Positions 24,440-38,000 of a stretch of 64,000 nucleotides of DNA are shown here, one piece after another. Each line of letters starts with the position of its first letter. The first letter of the stretch is position 1. The notes beneath the pieces were generated by a model. That model ran no database searches, was not told the DNA's origin, and saw only the letters and a program-made list of their open reading frames with translations. Where the stretch lies: the NCBI GenBank assembly GCA_003993805.1, contig RSEF01000014.1, positions 5,618,019 through 5,682,018 on the forward strand. Direction: 5' to 3'. Position numbers and translations under genes: made by a program. Source of the stretch: Himantopus leucocephalus. Its lineage: Eukaryota > Chordata > Aves > Charadriiformes > Recurvirostridae.

Positions 24440-24534
24440 CTATTTCAAAATCAACCAGTTTGCCTTTGAGAAGATGCCTTGTTTTCAACAAACAACGCAC
24501 GATCTCGGGTTCTGCTGTATCTTTTAATCTTTTC
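24440..24534 (-). other. exon-like segment, possible cryptic or alternative MAD1L1 exon
   Basis: This 95-nt segment lies 275 bp upstream (in transcript sense) of the MAD1L1 exon. It is bounded by a good acceptor (TTTTCCTTCTACTTTGTTAG) and a donor reading ATAG then GTATGC. One frame is open throughout: one base, 31 codons (starting KRLKDTAEPEIVRC), then one base. The start phase matches the phase-2 intron it would follow. The length is not a multiple of three, so inclusion would shift the 145-nt exon by one. In that shifted frame the exon stays open and meets a TGA right at the donor. I do not recognise the peptide and it is not part of human MAD1 as I know it. Thirty-one open codons are quite likely by chance, so this is only a candidate. 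Confidence 0.2.
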
Positions 24535-27500
24535 CTAACAAAGTAGAAGGAAAACTGAGGTTTAATATGATCTGTTTTGACAGACAGATAATACTCAGCA
24601 AGTAATTATAGCCACCACCTGCACATTGCTCTTGCCAGCAACCTATATTGGAAGAGAAATATCGACTGAGGCCAGGTGATTAGCACTTCTTTTGCCATGT
24701 GGACACAATTCTCAATTAAGCCAGAATAGCTTGGTCCCTCTTCTTCTCAGCTCTCTGCAGCATGACATGGTGACGCACAATTACTCCTGGAGATGTTCTT
24801 CACCATGCCCTTCAGGCACTCAGTCTGCTACTGGGACGCTAGTGGAGAGCTGTCCCAACGCACTCATCCAGCAGATCATCACAGATCGAGTCCGGTGGCA
24901 AAGTACTCGATCAATAACAAAATAAGAGTGAAATAATTCTTGTGATTGTTAAGAGACGGTTCATAATTTAAGTACGACAAGTTTATCCAAGACTGCACTA
25001 ACTTTAAGTATTTAAAGAATGAGCAGGACACGAAAAAAAAAGTATTGCACACAAGTCAAACCCCCCCAAGCAAGGTAGAAAGATCAAACCCAACATCTCT
25101 AGCTCACTCGGGAACAGATGATCTTTGTTTCTCTGATGCTAAAAACAACACTGGAAAATTTATGAGTGCTTCAGAGGGGTATTCTTTATCATTATAATTA
25201 AAAGAAAATAAATAAAAATGCTTTTAAATAAAATAGCACTATTGTTAAGGTACTGTTTAGATAGATCCGAAAGGGAACACCACCTTAAAAGACACTCGGT
25301 GTAATTCAACTACATCCTGCACTGCCAGGTCACCAAATCGTACTTCTTGGGAAATTTAGGTAGGAATTCACCAAAATCCCCAAGCAGCTGTCTCCCTACC
25401 TCAAAATCCTCCTCCTTGAGCACTGGATGAATTAGAAGCCCGTGTAAAGCTCCAGTTCAATTTTGAACTATTCACAGACCAATTTAATAATCAGGGACTG
25501 TGAAATAGTCTCTTCATTGTTGTATTCAGGTGGGAAAGTTCATCAAGAGGGCTTCAAATCTGCATTTGAAAATGGATAATTTCATTCCCAGGGCACCACT
25601 ACTTCCTTGGTTCTGTTTTAATTAATCAGTTAAAAAGGGAACCCGTGCCCACGAGCAGTAGCTATGGTGATGGACCATGAAGCGGTGCCAGCCTTGCACT
25701 GGATGCACCCTTCCCCATCCCAACCGCAGCAAACATCTCAAATTCAGTCTCGTGGCTACTTAACAGGACCACTAGCCTTTTCCTTATTGAATAATGCAAG
25801 AATTCCATGGGATAAAGTAAAGAATCAACTCTTGTTGGACTCTACAAATAAATCCATATTAAAAAATTTCCTAGAAGCCAACGCCCAAAGATGACAAATA
25901 GCAGGTTGAGTCCTGGCATACTGCGAAATATGGGATAAAATGAAGTGGTATAACCAAGACGTCAAATGTCACAAGCACATATATGTCACTCAAGAAGTGA
26001 TGACTTGCAGCATACAAACCCCACATCATCCAGAAGTTACAGCTGCCAAATTCTAAAGCCACCCACCGCTGCTCTCCAGCCCGTCCTTTGGTTGGAGGTT
26101 ACCACTTCGCAGTGTCACGAGCAAAATCAAACATGTGCTCAGTTCACACGACAGCATCCCACACCTTAAACACCCCTTTGGGGGCAAGTTAGGCTGACAG
26201 TAATTTCCAGGAGACAGACGCAACTTGCGCCAACATCTTAAAACGTAACGGGAAGATCCATCAAGAATTCAAGAAAAGAAGAAAAAATGCAAACATAAGA
26301 TTAAATACTACAAACTAGCCAGAATCAGGCATTTGATTATTGCAAAACATTTTGATAGGACAATGGAGAAGCCTTTTTTTCCTTAATCTTCCAATATTGT
26401 GACCTATTTCAATAAATTCTGAGTGGACTGATGGATTACGGTTGAGTTGACATTCGCAAAGAAAAATGAGATATGTGCTAAGTTTCCTTCCTGAAATAAT
26501 GAAAAATATTTGAGATTCCCATCTCATGGAAGGCACAGACATTCAGACACATACACACCTCTCAAACTAGGTTGGAAAATTAGTGTTTTAAACCGTGAGA
26601 AAAATTAAGCCAAGGGAGACAAATGGACAAGTTCTTCAGCCATTGCATGGTGTTCGGAAGGAACACCATCATCTGCCTGTATTTCAGCCTCAGCTCAAAC
26701 ATGATATTAATGTAGATAAAATTTAAATGCCAGAGATGTCTATGAAAGCAGAGACAATACTTGAACACTCCTTAGTGCTGCTGTTACCATAGGTTTCCTT
26801 GCTGTAAGAAGTGTGAAATTCAACTTTCTTACAACTCTCCACACTACGCCAAAGCAAATTACTGAGATTGTTTCTTCCTCTCTTATGAAAGACTGATAAT
26901 TCTTCCAGAAACTGCACCAAATACAACATAAACCATCTCTATAAGAAAAAAATCCAAAAAGAAAGTTATATTCCTTATTGACACAAAACAGGATTGGGAC
27001 GTTAGATGTGGGCACTCTTCTTCTACCCTGATGACACCTATGGCTTTTCAAAAGTAATTGCTCACTCAAAATGAGCATTACAAAAAATAAAATAAAATAG
27101 ACCCGAAGTTCTCCGTCCAACATAAGCTTGGAGAAGTGGCATTTTTTAAAATCTTTGCAAGTTCAAAGTAAACCTTTTAAGCCTTAAAGAGAAAAAGTCA
27201 TTTCTGTTTATCAGCCTATTAATGTTCCCTCTTCCACATCCCAGTGAATGCGATGCCAACATCTTTCTGTTCTGAGCTGTTGAGACTCTTCATATTTTGC
27301 TCTTCTCTTCTGTAATCCACTTTAATGTAATCTTAATGATAAAACTTCATTTTCCAGAATGTTCTTTGAAAGACTGAGAACAATGACAGCCGAGAGTGAA
27401 TGCTGAAGCTGTAAGATACATTTTAATAATCTCCTTCAAAAAATTACAAAAGCAGCTGACAGCTTACCCTCCCCCCAATGACCCATAAAACATTATTTTA

Positions 27501-30500
27501 ATCATTCTATCCTTTCAGTAGCCAAGTTACCACCTCAGAGAGATACTAATAAAATAACAGGGAAAGCAAAGAGGATGCCAGAACCAGTCTGTGGATCGGC
27601 CTGAGAGGAAAACAAGAGGTCCACAGCGGCACAGAGACAATTAGAAGAACACCACTGTCTGAGCCATGTTGCAGCTCAGGAGAAGATGAGGCACTTGCAC
27701 ACTCCAGGGCCAACTGTCAGAAACGAGGATCACATCAAGGAGAAAGCACCGAAACCCAGGGAGCGTGGATGGGAACAACACTGAAGACGCGCAGAGGGAA
27801 AACACGATGACAGTGCTATTGCACATACATAACAGAAAAAAAGAAACACGCCGCAGCTATCAACGTCTTCATGACAGAGTCCAAAATAAAAAGGTTAGCG
27901 CACAAGCTAATGAGGCAAAAAGGAGCAAGGGAAATTGTTTTGTAGCGAGACATTTGGATGAAGAAAAGCACGCCCATTCCTGAGGCTTGACAACGTGCAG
28001 CCTTTTCAACGGATCTTCACATTTATAGACAGTACACACAAAGACATAAACCACACTGGAAACGATAAACAGAGAGCTTGAACAAAAATGTTCTTTTTCC
28101 TTCCAGTTCTTCTCCCCCGGGTTTTATAAGCCAACATGAAGGCGTAAGTAGCAACAGGGTAACTCCCGCGTGTCTTCATACTGTCCAGCGGATAGCGGCA
28201 GAACATCCCTGTCCCTGCCCTCAAGGCTCCCGCCAACCCCCAGTTCCTGGCACAGATTTCTTCCCCCCTCAGCCTCTGCCCAACCTGCCTCCACAGGAGC
28301 CGCCGCCGTCTGCAACGGGAATTAAAATGGAAAACGGAAGGGAGAAGAGGATGCCAAAAGTAGTCTGACTTAAAAAGGGACAGGACACAGGAAAGAAAAG
28401 GTGGAGCTTGGCAAAACAGAAAAATTGCCATCTTACGTTAAAAAGGAAACAAACTGATCCATTATAAAATGCTGCTGAAAAGACAGATGGGAGCTCTGAG
28501 AATGCTGCTGCAGAACGGCACTGCCTAAAGTAATAAATTTAAGGTCAGGTAAACTGGAAAAACAAACAGCAGGAAGGAGGAGATTATTTTAGCGCTGCAA
28601 GTATTTCAGCTCAAAAGTCAAAGGTTTGCGTGCTAACTTTTATTAAAATAAGTTTGTTTGGCACCTTATTCTGCTTGCTTTCTTCTTCGCACGCGGAAGG
28701 GCAAGCGCGGAGAAGCAGCAGCAGCATCCATCCCTGCGCTCAGACACGGCGGCGCGCGAGCGGGAAGGCCAGAGGCGAGCATCGCCACCTTAGCCCTTAT
28801 TCGGTTACTACATTCAGAAGGAGCAACGACACCAAATATTAGCATCTTTAGTGGAAGTCATCACACAGGCCGTATTTTATTTAAAGCTTTAACTGTGTCT
28901 TATAGAGATCCGTATGAAATACTGCTACAGAAAATACTACGCGGAACAGTCCACAGCGCGTCAGTAGGAACACAAGCTTCCTTGCTGTTTATTTCTCCCA
29001 AGTCTTCAGCAAACATCTGCAAACTTTCTCTTGGTTCACACTTTCTATTTTCTCAAAGACCATTTATATAACTCACCATCGTCAGGCTTCCATAAATCAC
29101 AAATCGTTCAAAAATAAGCAGTTCATACATCACGTTGCTGCTCTACATACAAGAAAGACTTGAATTATACTGAATTTATACTGAGGGAACAACATAAAGA
29201 GAATTATTTTGTTAGTGTGGACAGACAAAATGGGTAAGAAGCAGACAGATGTTTGGAGCTTTATTGGTACACTGACAATATGTTTTATTGTTGAGACAGC
29301 ATTTAATTTTACTCCCTAACCAGCAGCATAAATATGAGGCTCAGAAATGCAGTTCCTTCAAAGTGAACAGTAACAGAGCAAAAATTACACAAATTTTGCG
29401 TCCCAGCCCCGGTACAATAGCCAATAATTGACTGGCGGGAGTTAGAATTTACTAAAAGAAAGGCACATCAGGCACCCTCTGCTTCCCGTCATTGGGGGTC
29501 AGCACGCTCGCTGCAACGCTGGTGGCTTTGCTGACCGCCGCGAGCCGAAGGAGCCAAAGCCAGGACCATTGCCAGGGTGCGGGGACCAGGGTGGCTCTGT
29601 CTGAACGGGTATTTAATCAGCCGCTTGATGCCAGACGTACTGTCACGCTAATAAACGCGCTCTCCACATCCACCATCAAGATGAGCATAAAAGCAATGTC
29701 TTAATTAATAAATGAGAGACTTCTGTGGTTTGTTTTGGTTTTAAGTTGCAACTTGAATTGTTTGTCACATACACCCACCACTGGCTTCTGGAACGTAAAA
29801 TATTTCAAGGGTGAGATAACTACAGGCAGAAATGTCCTGTTTCTAAGCCACCAAACCTGAAGTGTTCCTAAGGCCAAAGCTTCTATTAAGAGCATTTCTT
29901 TGGCGAATAAAACTTTTACTGGTATTTAAAAGCCACTGAACCCACAGTGCTTGTTGTGTGCTTACTAACTTGAAAACGCTGCCGTCTTCCGTAGAACTGG
30001 CTACAGGAGAAATCAAGCTGATAGCTGAATACACAAAGTGATTTATAATAGCTTATGTAGACAAATCTATTAAGGGCTTTTGCTATGTCCAAATACTCGT
30101 GGCTCTTGTTCTAAATCACTTGCATCCTGAGCAAACCGATTCCCTTTGCGGCGCTTGGTAGAGAAGCAAATACGCGGTGTTCTTAATTAAGTGCAAGTAA
30201 TTAAAAAGGAGTTAAACCCAACAGTCCTGGACGATTACTAACACAGCATATAGCCTGTACAGCATGTATCATCTATCTCTGTGTCATCATATTGTATGTG
30301 GCATTTAGCAATCACGGAGGACTGGCTATTTTTAAAGAGTATTCACTGATAAGGATTTTCCACCCCCACTCTGAGATAAGAATAATCCCCCACCCCCCAC
30401 CCCGGTAGAAGTTAAAAGTGTCTTTCCAGCCCTTGCAGAGAGGAGGACGCGGCGTACGGCGATGCCTTCTGACCACAGAGCAATACGCCAAGCCGGGCAA

Positions 30501-31079
30501 AGATGTTCACTCGATTGTGCAAAACGCACGACGTTGAGTTGGGAATAGAACAGCTCCATGTCGATTACGCCGATCGGAGCGCCCCGCTCACGTGGTGCCC
30601 TCTGCAGGTCCTGGTTCCCGCTCTCCTGACCCCACCGGCTGGTGAGGAAGGTCAGCAAGGCAACGCACGGAGCTTCAGCACCCACCGACGGCAACGGGCT
30701 GCTCTCTTCCCCATCACGCCCCACGCCAGCTTTGAACATTGAGTGCGAAATACGGGAGAAAGGGAACTGTCATAAGGAGGGAGGAAAACAAACAAACAAG
30801 CAAGCGAGCCCCCAAAAAACAACCCCAAGGAAGAATTTTGAAAGAAAACCTTCTCTCCAGCCAGGATCCAAACATCCTCTCTGCAGCTGGCTTTATTTAC
30901 ATCATCTAATTCAAATTCTAAATGCTTCAAAGTGTTATTACACTTTTTTCTTTGAAAACAAAAATGACAACAACTGAAACAAAACTGGGAATGAGAAAAC
31001 CCAAAGATTGAAATAATTACTAATCAAAGCAGAGGCCTGTACATGGGATGGGGAAGTCACTGGCCAGCTCTACCCAGTA

Positions 31080-31310
31080 ATTTCTCTTCGTGTCAGCTCT
31101 GATGAGTTTTATATTTCTAACATTTCATCAATTTGAATCACTAAATTCAATTTGCATTCGCAGATAAACAGAGAGGGAATAATAAATACTCTCATCTGAC
31201 CTTGAAGTGTGAGACAGAAAATTGCCCTCCATGATTTCATTTCAATCTGAACCATAATGAATAATGCAGTTGGCCCCATCAGTTACCAATCCGTAATCAC
31301 ACTCGTGAGC
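31080..31310. promoter_or_regulatory. possible conserved non-coding element (unproven)
   Basis: A repeat-free AT-rich block with ATTTGAATCACTAAATTCAA, ATTTGCATTC (octamer-like) and ACCATAATGAATAATGCAG, a composition common in vertebrate intronic enhancers. No direct evidence of function is visible in the sequence. Confidence 0.2.
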
Positions 31311-32132
31311 TGGATGAACTCACGGCCATGCCTAAATACGACGGAGAAAGTCAAAACTTCTCACGCTTTTTGTACTAGTCTTTTTTTTGCTTCTCCTTCA
31401 CTATAGAGTTTAAGCCTTTATCTCTGTCCTTCCCCACCAGCCCCACTCACCCCCAAATACACTTGCCTGAAGGGTTCCAACTTGTTGCACGGTCAAAAGT
31501 GGGAAGTGAGATGCAGTTTGCTCAACCCAATTCAGTATGATGGGCACTGTAAAAAATCTCCTGTAAATGCTCTAAATTCAACAAGTATTCCCCCTCCCAG
31601 CAAGCAGTCAAATCACCGGCCAAACTGCCCATCCCGGCGTGAAGCACAGCAACACAGCCCAGACACCGGGTGACGTGAACATCACCAGTGCCTAAGAATG
31701 TTTCCAATTTCGGTTATACAGTCAAACCAACACTTATCATGAGAGCGGAAAAGTCATCTGGGAATAGGCAGCATGAGAGCTGAGGAGCTGTAAAGGATAA
31801 AGGACTGAAAGAGGAGTGAAAAAAGGGAAATTTGCTTGAAGCAGGGAAAGAAGTGAGTAGGAAAATGGTTGTGCTGAACCAACTTGTCAGCAAACAAATT
31901 TGCTGAAATTCCAGGCTCTTGACAGTTAGATAATAGCTTTTCTTAATAAAATAAAGAGGATCAAAGTGTTTAGATGAGAAAAACAAAACATTAAACCCTC
32001 CGATGCAATGTAACAAGTGAGCCCTCGCAGACTCGTGACTCATTACAGCTTCGTGAAGGTTCTGCGGATCTGTTTCAAATGACCTTTTCCAATGAGACCT
32101 CATTTCCAACGTGCATTACTGTACTCCACAGT

Positions 32133-32156
32133 GAAATGAGTATTGAAATGAGTATT
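32133..32156. repeat. perfect 12-bp tandem duplication
   Basis: GAAATGAGTATT occurs twice in immediate succession. Confidence 0.95.
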
Positions 32157-33177
32157 GTATATTACTGCTCAGTCACTTTCTTTTTTTTAATATCTGAATC
32201 TGAGACTACCTGAATGAATTTACAGAAACACAATTGTCTAAAATATCTCTCGCAGAACGAGTCGGTGATGGACCCCCACCGTAATTCTCACTACAATTCA
32301 AAGCTACGGCTCAGCATTTCAGCATCAGGCTTTTGCCAGTGAAAACCTCTCCAGGTTACGTGATGAAAACCTGTCTAGGTTTTCCCTGGGGACTCAGAAA
32401 AGAATTCGTAACAGATACTTGTTGACAACAAATAAACCCAAACAATTAAGTCCTACCCCCTAGCACTTACCCATGGGACACTGCCACAGATAAAAGGAAA
32501 GGAATGGCTGAGAAGTCACTTAGCGATCTATGACAGGCGCTCCGACAGACTCCTGTTCTTGGCTTTTCTTTCTCACAAGCACCGATTTAACTTCATCTCA
32601 TATCTGCCTCCCACCTGCTTTGACTCAACTTATGTCAAAGTAGTCTATCGTGATCCAAGCCATATTAAGCACAGCATTATAACAGACCTGCTAATTGCTA
32701 AATCCAAAATATGGAACCATATTAAGACTGCAAAGGTCTTAAAAATTCCATGAGCAAATAACCTGACCCATAACCATGAATTTTCCAAGTGCCACCGTGT
32801 CTTTGGGCACAAACAAAAATAAACAATGTGACATGGTACTGTATGATCTTTTCTACCATGCTCTAATCAGGATTTGCTGCTAACTGCATCTATTTTCTGC
32901 AGGTTCTCTGCCTCATTTGCTGCAGGATCTGGAAGATTAATGAAGCAAAGAAATTGCTTAAAGAGAACGGTCTCACATTAAGGCAACCAAAAGTGTCCCA
33001 AAAAACCTGGTTCCGGTTCTTGCCAGAGCTCCTAGCTGATGCCATGAACTTTCCAAAGGCAGCCCTTGGTGCCCAGGCATGAGGCAGTCCTTCGTGGGGG
33101 GGCCACGTGCTGGGCACTGACACTACTGCCGAAATCAAGAGCAAATACCCAGAACATCTGAAGCCTTGGGTAATCGT

Positions 33178-33283
33178 AGAATCATAGAACCGTTTTGGTT
33201 GGAAGAGACCTTTAACATCAGAAAGTCCAACCGTTAACCCAACACTGCCAAACCCACCACTAACCCGTGTCCCTCAGCACCAC
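33178..33283 (-). mobile_element. CR1 LINE 3' fragment ending at an assembly gap
   Basis: The reverse complement of a CR1 3' end: GTAGAATCATAGAACCGTTT, then GGTTGGAAGAGACCTTTAAC and AAAGTCCAACCGTTAACCCA. The rest is lost in the adjoining N run. Its subfamily resembles the copy at 43629-44303 more than that at 886-1300. Confidence 0.88.
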
Positions 33284-33383
33284 NNNNNNNNNNNNNNNNN
33301 NNNNNNNNNNNNNNNNNNNNNNNNNNNNNNNNNNNNNNNNNNNNNNNNNNNNNNNNNNNNNNNNNNNNNNNNNNNNNNNNNNN
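33284..33383. other. assembly gap (100 N)
   Basis: A run of exactly 100 N lying between a CR1 remnant and LTR-type sequence, so collapsed or missing repeat sequence is likely. Confidence 0.98.
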
Positions 33384-33770
33384 AAAAGCTGAGGGATCAA
33401 AGGGGCAGCCCTCTTTCTTCAATGGCTGCGTCCAAGGAGGACTCTGTCTATTCATCTGCCTTTGATCCCAATCCAGAATCCAGACCTGGAATCCAGTTCC
33501 TATCTGTCACTGACTCCAGTCTGGGACTTCCCCAGTGCCACCGGTGACGTGATTGTCATCCTGGCAGCTTGATACAGTTTTGTATATATTTCATTATTTC
33601 TTTTTTATTTTATTATTAATATTTCATTAAAGTAGTTTAGTTCCTTCTAAACTCCTAAGTCTCTTTTTCCCTCCTCTGCCTCTCTCTTTGAGGGGGTGGG
33701 GGGGAGCGTCTGTTGGTGCCATCTGGGGTGCCCCACGTCCCCAGTGGTCAATTCGGCTTAAACCACGACA
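33384..33770 (+). mobile_element. endogenous retrovirus LTR, 3' portion
   Basis: The sequence has the layout of an avian ERV LTR. A T-rich tract is followed by an ATTAAA-type polyadenylation signal (about 33626), then a pyrimidine-rich stretch (CTCTTTTTCCCTCCTCTGCC), a G-rich run, and the terminus TTAAACCACGACA ending in CA at 33770. That terminus is shared by many avian ERVL-type LTRs. The 5' boundary is not visible and probably lies in or near the gap, so I cannot tell a solo LTR from one side of a longer provirus. No gag, pol or env coding sequence is recognisable next to it. The likely target duplication would start at 33771. Confidence 0.75.
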
Positions 33771-35600
33771 TTGTGAAAGACCAGTAATTCATGAAACATT
33801 TGTACGCTACCAAATGTATGTAATTTACCTCTGGTTATCCGCCATCTCACCTCTCCGAGCCTGCCACAGCACAGGGAACCACTGCTTCCTTATTTTAGTA
33901 ACCAGCATTTATTTACTCCAAAGCCAGAAAATGTAACTGCTTTGACCTAAGGCACATCAGAGGAATTTCTTCAGTTTTGCCCAAAACCAAAGGCTAAATT
34001 TAACCAAGTCCTCAGCATTTATTTTAAATGTGGGGCACAGATTTAGCGTGCAGCCTTTATGGCCTCGGTTGGCACATTCTCAGGTTTTACTTTTTGGATT
34101 TGGTAGGGGTTTTTTTGAAAATGCTTTTCTATCCCCTAAGAAAAGTGCTGGCAATTTGGTTTGACCAAACATACATAAGCTTCCTATGAGGTCTTACAAC
34201 AAGTTACGTAGAAAATGATGCTTTTAGCACTTTGCACGTTTCTGTAGTGGTAAGTGCTGGTGCGGAGCAGGGAAGCGATGCAAGCAGACGCGCTGGCCTT
34301 CGCTCCATGAAAAATAGCAAAAGGCAGAGCACCAATATTGAATATTCAAACCAATTCCAGTATTTATTCCACTTTTTCTTCAAGCTTTTATAAAAACATC
34401 GTAAGCAATTGTGTTAAATAACATCAAATCTATTTATATAAAGCTAATTGCAATGCCTGTTTTCGCTGACATCCCAAGACAAATCTTTCAGCCAGGAGAG
34501 AGCCCTGAAGAGAGACATAAACTAATCCATACAGCCGCCTGAACGATCTTCGCTCGCCTTCACGAGGCTCCCCGATGAATCTTGAAAACCAAGATCAATT
34601 TGACATCAACTAATTGTGGTTATTCTCACCATCTTTCTAAGCGAGGGCTAGACAGAAATCCTGGGCGGCACCGGTTACCGACGCTGCGGGCAGCAGAGTG
34701 CTGACCACAGAAGGTAAAATCTGCCGAGACGGTCACAAGGGCCAAACTTACAGTTTCATGAGAAGAAGACAGTGTGGTTTTGCACAAGATTCGGTGTGCA
34801 TTGATTTTTTTAAAAAATCTGAAATATTGAGTGTAATCAACTACAAGGCTCTGCTGGTAGCTCTGCAGTTTTGAAAAATCAATCCGAAAATCTGATGTCT
34901 CCAAAAAATAAGGTATAAACAGCTAATGATTACATTTAATAGTGTAGTAGTAGGTCTAAATGCAAATGCAAGGAAAAAGAGACCACAAATAAATATGAAA
35001 CTGTAATAGCTGTAAATGTCTCGCCTTTAGGAACATCTAATTTATTTTTAAAGGTAGGTTCTAAGTCTCCTGTTTGCTCTCCGCTGGGTCCCATAAACTG
35101 TGACTGTGTTAATACAAAGCTTCATCTGCTCTTAAAGAACAGCCCAGCAGCTTAGTTTCCATTCTAATCTTCGAGCAAAGGTCATATCTCAAGTAGGCTT
35201 TGCCCACTCTTTGTTGTGTTGCGTGCAGGAGACGCGCCGGGGTGGGTTGCCTTTCCTCCCAACAATTCCGGTGAAGTTTCAGCCCAAACCGATCTGCAGG
35301 AGACACCGCCGTTTCTCACCCAGCCAGGGCTCAAAGTATTTCGAAGCCATTAAATTCAGAGCTCGCAAGCTTGGGAGGGTCTCCTGACAAACACGTGGTC
35401 TGTGCTGTTTTACACAGCCCGCGGATACAGTTCAAAAACAAGAGTGAAAATTTCCTATTCGCTCCATGTGCTTGCTGTGGATGGCAGTGATAATTAACCA
35501 GAGAGATATAAATTAATTTCATAATGGATAATTTCAGTGGAAACATCCAGCTGTCCGCAAACCGGTTTGTACCTGGAATTGAAACAAGAACCGGGCATTT

Positions 35601-35632
35601 TCTATTCTGAATATTCTCTATTCTGAATATTC
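35601..35632. repeat. perfect 16-bp tandem duplication
   Basis: TCTATTCTGAATATTC occurs twice head to tail without mismatch, suggesting a recent slippage or duplication event. Confidence 0.95.
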
Positions 35633-37956
35633 CAGAAATGTATGCATTCCCTAACCCCTGCGCAGCGGGGAAATGGACTGCTTGAGAAAAACTACTACAA
35701 AAATGGTGGCGGCTGACGCGTTCAACGAAGAAACACACCCACAACCAGAAGGCTGCTGGCCCACCGAGCGGCTTACGCACTTACTGTGAACTTACCAGCA
35801 ACTATGCGTTTTATTCTCGCATTCAAAGTGTGTGCGTGCGCCTGTATGTACACATGCACGTAAAGTCATGAAGTATGACATTTATTGATAACAGCGCAGC
35901 TTAAGAAAGAGGAAATTTAAGTTTTAAATCACCCGTAAGCCCACAGTAGCGCTTAGTTAAACAACACGGCTCCACACAGGAGCCCCACTGATGGCATTCA
36001 TCCACTGACGTTTGTGTGCAAACATCAAAGAAAATAATATAAACATTTTTGCATCGCTACCATTCAAGATACCTTAAGCCTGAAAAGCAAAAGAATGGCA
36101 TCACAGTATGCGAAGTACAGAAGACACTTCCAAAACTGCCTCTGAATCACCGCAATTAAAAGAATGAGATGGTGACCCCTTCAGTGCGATCAGCGTGAAA
36201 TTCTTTGGATATAGAAAAAATCAGTACAAAAGGGGAAAACGTGCTTTGTCTTACATCTACAGTCCGCCATGCCTTTTCTGGTCTGGCTCGTGGTCAGGCT
36301 CTCACCATCACATTGAGGGTGTCTCTGGCTGTGTGCGGTAATTTCTCGCTGAAGAGGGACAATGCCTTTCCCGGAGAGATAAACCATCAGACTTCGAAGC
36401 AGATGATTGGAAGCGCAATTCTTACTCACTTCAAAGCTCTGCAGTTCACACCTGAGGGCTTTACCAGACCTGGCAAGAACAGTGCTAATCCCCTCTATTT
36501 CTGTACCAATCTAGGAAAACGAAGAGAGACTTTTTGGGGAGAAAAAGGTGCTGTGTGAAGCGCTGCTGTCCCGTGAGCAGTCTGCTACCCGCTGCCACCA
36601 GCACACCGTCTGCTGGGGAAATCCTTCTGCCGCGACGGTAAGACCAGGATACATGATCCCCAATTAGTTCTCTCCTAATCCTTTCTTGGCAATACTCTTC
36701 AAGCTTGGTATATTTTGTCTCTTTTTCCCTTATTTTTTTTTTTCTTATTTTCTCTTTACATGAAAAATTATGAAGAGATTGACACTGAAGGTAAAAAACT
36801 GCCAAACTTTTGTTGGGTCCCTGCCATGCCATAGTTAATACGTGAGAAACAGACCAAAAGCAGTACTTCGCACTTTAAAAAACAATGTTCATACTTTCCA
36901 AGTGAACACAGAGCCAGGTTTGAAATACAACTTTAAAATATGCAGATTCAAGAATTCTCTTTTTACATTTCTCACGCGCCGAGACAGCAGGCAATGCGGC
37001 CCCACTGACGTGAGACAAAAAGCCATTCTATGCCGGAACACTAAAAGCCCTTCATAGTCACAAATTCCGCATCTCAGTTTTCAAGGAGAAGCTCTTCTCG
37101 CAGCAACATTACGAAACCATTTTCATCCCCTTTCATCTTTGTGAAGCAGCACGTTATTTCCACACAGGCAGCTCCGGTGCGAGGGCATTAAACCCCATTA
37201 TAACGACCGCCCAGCTCGCGGCCGTTCTAACTAAACTCAGCTGCAAATCTCTTGCTCCAGACCACGACACCTCTGAAACTCCCCAGACTCAACAAAGGCT
37301 GAAGAATTTCATCCTCTACCCAACTATATGTAATAAAATGCCTAATGCCACTGTCATTTCTTAAATGGGAAGGAACTGGCAGACTGGGGATACAGAGAGA
37401 ACAGAAATGCTGGACCAAGTTAAATCACCTCTATAGTTTTTATACTACATATGACAGCGGCTAGTAACATTCACACGGGAAAAGGATCTTTGATACTCTA
37501 TTTCCAGTGATATATTTTTGACACACAGAAGTATTTATAAAAAGAGGTTAATACATATGACCAATTAAGAAATTTAAGCCTCCAGGATCATTCTACCGCA
37601 TCATTTCATTCTGAACATTGAAAACTCAGTACCAAAACCCCCAACGTTACAAAATATGGTGAATTCTATAGTATCCGAAGGCAGACAAGCAGGGATTTCC
37701 CAGGCCCTCTGAGCTAACTCAGAAACTGCATAGCGGCTGTTACAAGCCTAAATCCAGGAGACCTCACACCTCAGCGGGACGCGGTATGTTGAGGACGCTC
37801 CCTGCAGTACTTAGGCAGGTTCTGGTCATCTTGAAGTATGGGCAAAAGCTTGGGCATGTCTGCCAAAAAAAAGACCATAAACGTACCCACCGTATCTTAG
37901 CCTAATGTCCTGAATTCCAAACACCAGCATAGGTGACTTGTTTTAAGAACTATCAT

Positions 37957-38000
37957 TCTCAAAGTGCAGTCCCAGAGACCCCCTTTTATGATCCCGAGCT
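37957..38000. mobile_element. possible hAT-type DNA transposon terminal remnant
   Basis: ATTCTCAAAGTGCAGTCCCA followed by GAGACCCCC resembles the terminal inverted repeat style of old hAT (Charlie/MER-like) elements, CAGNGGTTCTCAAAGTG followed by a GGTCC block. No matching second terminus could be placed with confidence. Confidence 0.2.

Larger units (their letters stand above)
24165..33177. other. intron immediately upstream of the MAD1L1 exon
   Basis: About 9 kb of the phase-2 intron preceding the exon. Apart from the exon-like segment at 24440-24534 I see no exon. A small GC-rich patch sits at about 28690-28790. The stretch 31080-31310 is AT-rich, free of recognised repeats and possibly conserved non-coding DNA. 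Confidence 0.55.
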
